Source: Spirogloea muscicola (lineage: Eukaryota; Streptophyta; Zygnematophyceae; Spirogloeales; Spirogloeaceae). From it: 30,513 nt of DNA. Of the stretch, positions 9,486-30,513 are shown piece after piece. Each line of letters opens with the position of its first letter. The stretch's first letter is position 1. The translations under genes were made by a program, and so were the position numbers. The notes beneath the pieces are model-generated. The model saw only the letters and a program-made list of their open reading frames with translations. It did no database searches and was not told where the DNA came from. The stretch lies in the NCBI GenBank assembly GCA_009602725.1, contig WELB01000129.1, forward strand, positions 44,080 to 74,592. Direction: 5' to 3'.

Positions 9486-10366
9486 AATGTTGACAGGAGC
9501 AGGTGATCTGGGCAGGGGCAGGGGCCTTACAGCATGTGCTTGTTTGTTAACATCCAGCTTTTGACCTGTGCTAGATGCTTGCATGGGAAATGACTAGGCA
9601 ATCTGTGCAATGCAGGAAAACCCAATGAAATATGTTTTGCTGCATGTTGACTGCTTATGAAAAGAAAAGGTGGGCAAACGGTCTACAAAGGCTTCAAGTG
9701 TCACCTCATATCTCACATGGACCAATGGCATACAAAGGTGAAGGTGACCTCCACGAGCAGCTAGCAATTGGGACTGGATGGAGAAGTGAGCTACCAAGTG
9801 CATCATACTGTTGGGAGGAAGGTATTCGCTACAGGCCACACAGCACGTCGAGCTGCTGGAGGACCTGCTTTGCCATGCCTGTGAGCAGTCATTAGTAGAT
9901 GGCTCATGATCATATCTGCACAAGGCGTATGAGAAGCTCCAGATACTTCCTGCAGCCTTGAACATGGCCTCTCTGATGGAAAGCAAGCTGCAGGAAAGCT
10001 GCATATTGCGGACATCTTCAGCATCTTCTGAGGTTGACCTAGCAAGGCAATGGCCTTGGACACAGATTGGTAGAGGGGATAATCCCTCTGCCCATTTGCA
10101 ATTTTCGAGTATGCAGTTTCTGTGTGCAAAGTGCTTACAGATGTGGTCATGGCAGACTGCTTGCAATGAAGACGCTGTTGAAGATGTTGTGAGGTAATGC
10201 AGCCAACATACTTGCAGTGCAACTAAGCCACTTGTCTTCACTTTGAGCCGTACCTTTCTGCTGCGCAGGCTCAGAGTGTATGTGGTGAGACGGCTTGTAA
10301 CATGTGGCAGGTGCATATCCTGGTTCAAATTTCTCTGCAATCACATGTGAGCATGCAATGGCTGTA

Positions 10367-10371
10367 TTACA
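10367..10371 (-). terminator. TGTAA poly(A) signal candidate of CTF8
   Basis: The first TGTAA on the minus strand downstream of the CTF8 stop (10565-10563), about 190 bases beyond it. It is the same pentamer as for the convergent gene. Confidence 0.4.
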
Positions 10372-10562
10372 TGGAGAAATCAGGAGCAGGTTGAAGGAAT
10401 ATGCCATCGGTGTGTCAAGTGGAGGGAGCGGGGTAGGAGGCTCAAAGACACAGCAGCTGCTCATCTTCATCTCCTGGGAACAGCCTGACCAACTCAGATT
10501 GAATTCGAGGTCGCTTACCAGTACTTGTGGGAGTGATACATGAAGCAAGCGCACAACCTGCC

Positions 10563-11103
10563 TCAGGTTCCACCAGCAGAGCTCCGGACCTGTCCTGGCA
10601 GCGCTTGACTGCCATTGAGGTCCTTTTCTACCTCAATGGCAACAGCATGGTCTGCCTTCCACTTCCCGCTGCTCTGGGCAGGTTCTGCGCTCCACTTTCA
10701 CAAGCCCTTTGTCAGTACCATGCACTGTTCTGTTGCCGGAGCGCATTACATCAAGTAGGTGAGGAGAAGGAGCACAACAAGCGCGCACGGGGTATAGCTT
10801 CCCGGTACGACAGCCCGAGAGTTGCTCACTTGAGATGAGGGCCTTGGGCCGGTCTTTGAAGAGCAGCTTCCTCCTGATAATGCCCGCCACGACATACTGC
10901 GTGGAGCCGGAGGCGGTGGGCCTCCCGCGCTCGTCCGGCGAGCTCGCAGCCGGCGGGCGTCGCGCGTCATCGTCGGGGAGAGCGCCGCCAGCCGGAGCCG
11001 CAGCCGCAGGCGCCGTCTGCTTGCGCAGGACGACCAGGGGCTTGAGGAGGTCCACCCAGGCGCCCTCCAGCTCGTGGTACCCGATGGTGAGCAGCACCTT
11101 GCC
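10563..11103 (-). CDS. CTF8: CTF8 homologue, alternative clamp-loader subunit, 5' exon missing
   Basis: Visible exons 11103-10830 and 10684-10563 join in phase 1 and give 131 residues plus TGA. Diagnostic segments in order are GKVLLTIGYHELEG, WVDLLKPLVVLRKQ, STQYVVAGIIRRKLLFKDRP and KALIS, the core of CTF8. With CTF18 and DCC1, CTF8 forms the RFC-like complex that loads PCNA and supports sister-chromatid cohesion in the nucleus. The loop before STQYVV carries a 37-residue Ala/Pro/Asp/Arg-rich insertion, longer than in the human protein. The tail after KALIS, starting KPAQSSGKWKAD, is also extended. The first residues (the N-terminal strand normally before GKVLL) are absent because the first exon would lie in or beyond the N and poly(A) block. 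An alternative last-exon acceptor at 10673 would end in QREVEGRPCCCH; I prefer 10684 because it gives ISKPAQ. Confidence 0.88.
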
Positions 11104-11252
11104 CTGCGGCGGGGGCGCCACAGTGAGGCGGGGGTCGCGGTGGCGAGGCTCGGCAGCTCGCGGCGGCGGCGAGAGAGGGGAGGAGCGGCACCGGGGAGCC
11201 CGGCGCGGGGCGCAGGGCGCCGATGGCGAGGGCGGGCGCGGCGGCGGCGGCG
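11104..11252 (-). other. GC-rich intron 1 fragment of CTF8 ending at the assembly gap
   Basis: On the minus strand this runs from the gap to the acceptor CCCCGCCGCAG directly before the CTF8 exon. Its composition matches the other gene starts. It contains no clear CTF8 N-terminal coding, so the first exon is probably lost. Confidence 0.5.
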
Positions 11253-11309
11253 NNNNNNNNNNNNNNNNNNNNNNNNNNNNNNNNNNNNNNNNNNNNNNNN
11301 NNNNNNNNN
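11253..11309. other. Assembly gap, 57 N
   Basis: 57 undetermined bases directly before a single T and the long poly(A) block. A further single N closes the other side of the block at 19821, so the assembler or polisher marked both borders as uncertain. Confidence 0.95.
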
Positions 11310-19820
<8,511 letters not shown>

Positions 19821-19823
19821 NTC

Positions 19824-22800
19824 GGCCCGCCGGGCGACCGCCCCGCCGCGCAGGACGCGGCGGCGCTGTCGAGGCGGGTGGTCACCCTAACCGCAGCCGT
19901 GGCGCTGCAGGCGCTCGCCCTGGGGTCGTCCCTGGCAGAGCCGGCGCCCGTCACATGTGCGCCCCCTCCCCGCCGCCAGCCACACCCCGAGCTGCCCGCC
20001 TGCATTGCATCAGGCTAAGTCGACATGCATGAGCGCTGCTTGTGCTCTGTGAACTGGACACCACATGTTTACCCGACACGCAGCTCCCTGCAGCTATGCT
20101 GCGCATGTCAGCTTCCACATCCTCCTTTGCACAAGTCCTTGCATCTAACCAGAGACAGTTGAGGTGGGATCTCAGAGTCGGGTCCCACCTCAAAAGGACT
20201 GACGCCGCTTCGAGGACGCATGTCGCCAAGCGAAAGCGAGAGTGGTCAATGTGTAAACCCCGCGTACGCAATCAGCTCTTCTAACGGGCGACTTCCCAGT
20301 ACGTCACTTCTCGTCTCTCGGCGGCTGGATAACGACCACGCCTGCGTGCTTCACCTGCAGCATCCGAGCGGCTGAGGCTGGACATGCTACGCCAGATTAA
20401 GGAGAGAACAGGCTCCGTGCCTGCCTTGCCAGAGCTATCGAGAGCAAAGCCAGCTGCACGGAGCCCCACAGTTGCAGCAGTAGCCCCCGAAGGGATCAGT
20501 TTCCCGAGCCTGGGAAGTCCTCTTGGAGGGGAGGACCCAGCAAAAGCTGCAGACGCAGCTCCATCTCAGACGAATGTGGGCACGGTTGAGACAAAAGTAG
20601 CAACACCCCCTCGACCACAGGTGAGACCGGTCGTGCTGCATCTCAGCACACACTCCTCGTAGCAGCCTGTATTGGTGGACACCATGGTGCTGGACACACA
20701 TGTATTAGCTTCTGCGCAGATTCTTGTACAACCTATGTATTGCTCGCCAGGGCTTGCTAGGTGCAGGTCTTCTGTCTTGCTTTCATTGCTTTGCTATAAG
20801 CCACAAGCGCCCCCTCCTGAGAGGCAGATGCCTGTTCAGCTCCAGCTGCGACACCCCTCTGGCAAGCTCTCCGTGTGAAGAAAGAGCAGCTTCAGGGTCC
20901 GACCAATTCCAGGATTGTCACCCATGCAGCCTATAGTGTCCATGAGTGCAGATACTTGTCCCACCCAAGGCAGAGAGTGGCAGCCCATTCGTGGTGGCAG
21001 TAGGTGGAGCAGGCGTTGGAGCTGGTCTTGTTGCACCACTTCTATTGCGGGAGCAATCCGCAAAGAAGGCTAGCGAGGCATCTCTCACCAGCGTGAGCCT
21101 GTGCTCCAGGCAATGCTTGCGTCAGACATTCAGCACAAGATATTGCGTCCCATGTTCTCCCCAATGAAGCACGCACACTTGCAGAACTAGCGATCTTGAG
21201 GGTGTTTGACCTCTGCTGAAAACTGGCATGTCTGGGAGCAGAGATAGGGGTTGACTTTGAACACACGCTCATCAGCACTGCTACATTACTTGGTGGTGCC
21301 TGTCCTCACATGTACAATGCAGGCACAAGCTGAGGTCCGGGCCTTGAAACAGCAGCTTGAGGAGGAGACACGGCTGCTAGAGAGTAGTGCCAGCGAGCAG
21401 ATGGTCAAGGCGCAGAAGGAGCAGAAGGACTTGACTGACAAGTTGTCCTCATATCAAATGATGGGAAGGCAGCTAGAGGCTGAGTTGGAGAGGGCGCAGA
21501 AGCAGGTTGCTGAAGTCAAACAGCAGCTGACAGACGAGACAGGTCTGCTTCACAGCCGAGCCCAAGAGCAAGCAGACTTGGCCAAAGAAGAGCGGAGCAA
21601 GCTATTAAGCAAACTTTCTGCACAGCAAGAAGTCAGCAAGGATCTTGAGAAGCAGCTGGCTGCTGCTATGAGTGAGCAGAGCGAGCTCTCAAGCAAGCTT
21701 TCTGAACAGCAAGATCTCAGCAACAATCTCGGAGAAGAGCTGGCTGCCGAGAAGTCTGCTGCAGCAACCTTGAAGCAGAAGGTGGATGACATGCAGTCAG
21801 CTCTCAGGTACCAGAACCTTGGACCCTCTCCTGTTGTACAGTACGCACTTGACACAACTTTTGGAGCCGGAATATGGCACATGGCAAATAAGATAGGACT
21901 TATCAATTGATATCAAGGACAGTGTGTCAATAGCAGTGGAATAGGCTTCGGATGGATACCCACACCATCACAAGGTCCACTCACCAAGATTTATCTCTAG
22001 TGTGGGTTTTGCAAATGTCTGAGATACACCATTTCTTCATCAGAGAGGCTCAGGATCTGAATAAGGACATGGAGATGTCGCTGAAGACGGCTGACGAGAA
22101 GGAGGAACAGCTTTCAAGAGATGCTGTTTCAATGTCTGCAACACTCCAGGTCTGTTCGTAAACTCGTGCGGAGGAGCACTCACTCTCTCAGCACCTTTGC
22201 ATGTCATGCGAGTCAAGGGTTTCATGTTAGTTGTTGATGTCACGAGCTTTGACTTCACTATGACGCAGCGCCGCGCTTCTGACCATGCTTGAGTAGGAGC
22301 GTGAAGAGGAGGTTGCGAGCCTCAAGAAGGAGGCAGATCAGATCAAGCAAAAGCTTGCAGAAGTACAGAGTCAGATATCCAGCCTGGAGGACAGCCTTGA
22401 GGCAAGAACTCGGGCCTTTGAGGCGAAGGAGCAGGAGAATGCCAGCCTCATGCAGGCGGCAGACCAGATCAAACAGGAGCTTGCAGAAGCAGAGGGCCAT
22501 GTGAGTAGCCTGAAGGAAAGCCTTGAAGCAAGCACTCAGGCCTTCACGAAGAAGGAGCAGGAGCTCCAGCAGCTTGTGAGAGATATGCAGAGCGCTTCTG
22601 AAGCTATTGCGGAGTCTGACAAGCTGACTGCCAGCCTCAAGGATGACATCGCCTCCCTAAGCCGGTCACTTGAGGAGGAAAAGAGCACCGCACAGTAAGG
22701 GGAGGAGCAAGCTGCACAGCCTGATGCGCAGAAGTCATGATTGTTCGTGGACTCTGGCTTCTGCCTATCTGACAATGCATGAAAGCTTCGCACGTTCCTC

Positions 22801-25115
22801 TTAAGCCTTGTCACCGGATGATGAAAACTGATGTGATACTCAATGAGATTGGCCTTCTGTGACTGTCTGCTTGCTCAGGCAATTGCGAGATGCACTGCAA
22901 GCTACCCAGGATGCTCTTGAGGTGAAGGATACCGAAGCTACTTCTGTGGCAGGTCTGCCGCTTCCATTTGACCGAATCTGGTGGCTGTTGTTGGTCAAAG
23001 AATGGACGTCCATCGTCAGCTGAGATCTCTCATTTAAGTCTGTAGAGCCCGAGGTACTGTGCTCTGAGAATGAAGTCAGAATCAACATCACAGCCAACCT
23101 TACAGCTTGCACAGTGGACTTAAGTAAGCTATGCTTACAGTGGAGCAGTAACTGTGATTTGCAGTGACTTACATAGCTTGACACATCTCTGCGGATGTGA
23201 CATGTGCTCGATGTGACAGAGAAACTCAAGGCAGCTGAGAGCCACTCTGAGTTACTGGAAGGCCGACTACTGGAGCTTACCAGTGCACTTACCAGCACCC
23301 AGCAGGCTCTTGAGGAAGAGGAGAGTGTTGCTGGTGCAGCGAAGGCGCAAGTGGAGGCTTCTCAGAAGGCCTTGGAAGAAGAGAAAAGAATCGTGACCAG
23401 CCTTCGAGAGGGTGTCAATCAGTAAGCTGAAAGGCCTTGCCTGTTCTGGTGATATCAGCTATGATGGAAGCAGACCTGCGAGAGCTTTTAGATTTTCACT
23501 GACTGCTGTGTGCTAATGAAGTTGGTTAGTCAGCATCTCAGAGAATTAATTCCATGGACACTTGGCTTTTCTGCAATGGTAGGGCTTCAGAAGCCTTGGA
23601 GGGCATGCACAATGAGGTGCAGGAGCTTCTGTCACAGATTCAAGAAGCCGATGAACGGATAGAGTCACAGAGTAGCGAGCTCTCTGTCCTCCAGGTGTGT
23701 GTGGAGATCTTGACTTGCTCTTCTCATACTTGCTCAAGCATCAACGCTTCTGGTTACAACCTTGTGATGAGACCAGTTTCTGCTCTACGCAAAGCTGCTA
23801 AGGTGTTTGGTACTCAGTGAAAGATGCCAAATTACTTATCAGAAATTGCCCCCTGCAACCGTTGTGCAGGCTTCTCTGGATACAAGCAACCAGGCACTGC
23901 AGAAGGTACAAGAGGAAGCAGTGCAGCTTAAAGCCGACATTTCTCAGGTATTAGCTCGTTGATACCATCCAACCTCTCTCTATACACAAAGGTCTCCCGT
24001 TGTCTTAGCTTACGCTGAGGATGTCTTCGTCCTCCTCCAGTTTTATGTCTCACATTCACTGAGCTCTCTTGCTGATAGTACTTTGTCAGGCAGTGACATG
24101 CATCCTACAAATACATGACCCTAGTGGTGGCATGGATGCCATCCAGGTCACTGAGGAGAAGGAGGCCTCCTTGAAAAGGGTGTCCAAATTAGAAATAGAG
24201 CTGTCGAATACGAAAGGGGAGATGCTTCGTCTACGAGGCCAGAACACAGAGGCCACCCGTGCCCTTGAGGTGGTCACACTCACTGTGTCACATAGCCCTC
24301 GGTCCGCTAAGCAAGCTATCATGAGAATCGTCTCTGTCATATTGCATGCTTTGTCGGACCATATCAGGTACAAACACTGGACTCTGATCGCGCCATCACT
24401 AAAGGCTTCATTCACTTGCAAGTAATTGATGGGTAGCTGCTGCTCTTGCACACAATCTAGGCAGCGGAGGCCAAGTTGCCAGACATTGCAAAAGTTCGAG
24501 CCGAGGCAGCTATGATGGTTGAGCACTATGAGGATGCAGCAGCCCGAGAAAAAGACGAGAAAGAGGTGCTTCAATTGAAGGTCAGACAAGCATGGCTTGC
24601 TGAACCCTGCGCAGCTGACTGGTGACCAGCCTTCCAACAGTGTGACCTGTGCTTGTTTTTGAGCCTCGCCACGATGATGTACGAGGCATCCTCATAAGAT
24701 GTGCTGTGAGCCCATCATTAACATTCATCCATCTGTTCAGGTTGACAAGCTCGAGCGAGAGGCCAAGGCAGCAGCCACGGCTGCAGCTGAGCTGTCAAGT
24801 GTCCGCAGTGAGCTGACGAGTGTTCAGAAGGTCAGGAGCATACCTATGCATCCAGCTTCTTTCTTCCGTTTACCCTCTCCGAAATCTCTGCATCAGCTTG
24901 TACACTTGGAATTGTCGCAGTCACTGAGATATTGTTTCTCTGACATACAACTGCACCGGCCTTGCAATGCACAGAGCTTGTCCGATGCTCAGACGGCCAG
25001 GGCAGAGGCTGAAGCTGCAGTCACCTCCCTCCAGTTGGCTGGGAGCAGGAGCGACCAGCCACAAGCCTCCCCGCAGCGAAGCAAAAAGCCCATTCCTGCT
25101 AACCGGACGGACTGA
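19824..25115 (+). CDS. MFP1: MFP1 homologue: thylakoid coiled-coil filament-like protein, 5' end missing
   Basis: Fourteen visible exons: 19824-19956, 20361-20620, 20952-21092, 21323-21807, 22044-22149, 22297-22694, 22879-22952, 23220-23421, 23583-23694, 23870-23947, 24147-24269, 24461-24580, 24741-24830 and 24975-25115. All phases agree and they sum to 2,463 nt (820 residues plus TGA). The order matches plant MFP1. First comes a twin-arginine hydrophobic stretch (RRVVTLTAAVALQALALGSS then LAEP). Next are a Pro/Ala/Ser linker and a Gly-rich membrane helix (PFVVAVGGAGVGAGLVAPLL) followed by REQSAKKASE. About 600 residues of Glu/Gln/Lys/Leu coiled coil follow, and near the end VSKLEIELSNTKGEMLRLRG matches the plant C-terminal motif. 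A basic tail, SPQRSKKPIPANRTD, closes it. In plants MFP1 is thylakoid-bound and linked to plastid nucleoids and starch-granule placement; the same place is inferred here. The start codon and transit peptide are in the poly(A) block. Confidence 0.87.
22333..22584 (+). repeat. Two tandem copies of a 126-bp (42-residue) coiled-coil repeat
   Basis: Copy 1 begins at 22333 (ADQIKQKLAEVQSQISSLED) and copy 2 at 22459 (ADQIKQELAEAEGHVSSLKE). Both continue with SLEAxTxAF and KEQE. The period of 42 residues is exactly six heptads, so the coiled coil stays in register. The DNA is still clearly similar, so the duplication is fairly recent. Confidence 0.85.
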
Positions 25116-26147
25116 GACACAAGGCGTTACACATCAGGCTCGCAACTTGACTCCACAGGCTGGTCAACCTTAGAGGTCAGCCAAGGAACTGTCTAGCTGC
25201 CAAACAAGTCTTGGAGCTTGGCTTGCCTTGTCAATAACCATTGCCATTGTAGGCTTCATAGGAAGCCCGTTAGTGCATGGTCTCTCATTCGAGACTAGCA
25301 TCTTCCATTTTGAGCAGCAGTCCATTTGCACCTCACACTGCGTGTTAATTCTACTCCTTCAGATGGATGCTGTCTAGCCCGTAGCGGGCACATTTTATCT
25401 TCACCTGACTATAGTCTCTTGACAGCTCCAAGACAAAATGTGGTGCTCCTGTGCTGCTTCTGGGTAGCTATGCATATTCTGCTAAACAGGAAAGCCTTAG
25501 CTGCCCCTTCTTTCTTTATCAATCAATTGATGAAGCTACCGGGCAAGCAATAACCCGTGAAGGGAGAGGCCTGCTAAAGCAGTGTAGGACACTTGCAGAT
25601 TGGGGAAGAGCACAGTAGCCCCACATTACCACATGGCATCTGATAGACATTAGCCAGCACTTCAATCCCATTGAAGGACGACAACTTTCAAATGTCCTGG
25701 TCGGTCTATCCCGTCCAGATGCTCCTGATCTCCCAAAGGTGCGGAGCTCCCACAGCCTGCAATCGGTCGTGCTTAAGCATAGGTGTAAGTGTGGACCACA
25801 CAGAAAGCGATCTTCCAACCTAGGAACAAGCATAGCTCACTACAGGTAGTTTGTTCTGCGGAGGCATTCACTAGCACTGTCATTTATTCACAGCAATAGC
25901 ACCTTGATCACAACTATCACCTGTCAAATTGCTTGCCACTTGAGAAGACCTTCTGACACAAGCAGTCTGGATGACGAAGATTACGGTCCTGCCTCCGAAT
26001 AGGTCAAGCATAGAGGCTTACCTTGAAATCCGACAAAGCCAAATGAGTTCAGGTCGATGACTAGCCTCGGTGATGCACGCGGGTTAGCGGCCTTCAATCG
26101 TGATAGCAGCGCTGAGGTGGCAGGTGGCAGACCACATAGAGCGCATG
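25116..26147. other. Intergenic region between convergent MFP1 and Nup88 genes
   Basis: About 1 kb with the two 3' UTRs. Only short frames without motifs were found. An AATAAA occurs on the minus strand near 25880, about 270 bases after the Nup88 stop; I do not claim it as the signal. No RNA gene or repeat was recognised. Confidence 0.55.

Positions 26148-30513
<4,366 letters not shown>

Larger units (their letters stand above)
9378..10562. other. Intergenic region between convergent amidohydrolase and CTF8 genes
   Basis: About 1.2 kb carrying both 3' UTRs. A minus-strand frame open from 10340 to 9594 would give 248 residues, but it is rich in Cys, His and Ser, has no recognisable motif and lacks support from neighbouring exons. 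I treat it as chance. Candidate poly(A) signals for both genes lie inside. No RNA gene was recognised. Confidence 0.55.

Noticed and set aside
10633-10673. Alternative CTF8 last exon ending in QREVEGRPCCCH
   Set aside because: It is phase-compatible, but the upstream acceptor at 10684 gives ISKPAQ after the core, which fits the family better and has a good acceptor. It is not excluded as an isoform.
22812-22878. Possible C/D-box snoRNA in an MFP1 intron (GATGATGA followed by CTGA)
   Set aside because: The C-like and D-like boxes are only a few bases apart and no terminal stem was found.

Overview
The window looks like nuclear DNA of a green alga, probably a trebouxiophyte-type chlorophyte; the class is inferred. 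Genes are dense and rich in short introns, nearly all GT-AG. The proteins resemble land-plant versions most: FNBP4, Nup88/MOS7, the thylakoid coiled-coil protein MFP1 and CTF8. Two genes are followed by the algal poly(A) signal TGTAA. First exons and promoters are very GC-rich (about 73% in a sampled line of the amidohydrolase exon 2) and gene bodies are near 42-50%. There is no sign of bacterial operons, a virus or an intact mobile element.

Layout. A 90-nt poly(T) run and a GC-rich upstream region lead into a small unrecognised five-exon gene (431-1313, +). It converges on a long FNBP4-like WW-domain gene (6708 to 1747, -). That gene is divergent from a metal-dependent amidohydrolase (7195-9377, +) across a 486-bp shared promoter that holds a perfect 14-bp inverted repeat. 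The amidohydrolase converges on CTF8 (11103 to 10563, -, first exon missing). CTF8 and the MFP1 homologue (19824-25115, +, 5' end missing) are divergent. The DNA between them is replaced by 57 N and an 8,510-nt pure poly(A) run that I regard as an assembly error. MFP1 converges on Nup88 (30392 to 26148, -), whose 5' end runs into a 121-nt poly(T) at the window edge.

I rebuilt the gene models by hand. In each, splice phases agree and the summed exons are divisible by three: unknown gene 121 aa, amidohydrolase 432 aa, MFP1 820 aa visible, Nup88 731 aa visible, CTF8 131 aa visible. FNBP4-like is about 900 aa, with one stretch (3834-4167) where the exons are not settled. The genes serve separate cell functions: RNA processing or actin-linked WW scaffold, hydrolase metabolism, sister-chromatid cohesion, thylakoid/nucleoid organisation and nuclear pore. 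I see no joint pathway. The order is simply alternating divergent and convergent pairs.

No clearly new biological system is visible. The most useful leads are the promoter inverted repeat, the steep 5'-to-3' GC gradient, a GC-AG intron, heptad-exact repeats in MFP1, the orphan small gene, and the warning that 28% of the window is artificial homopolymer.
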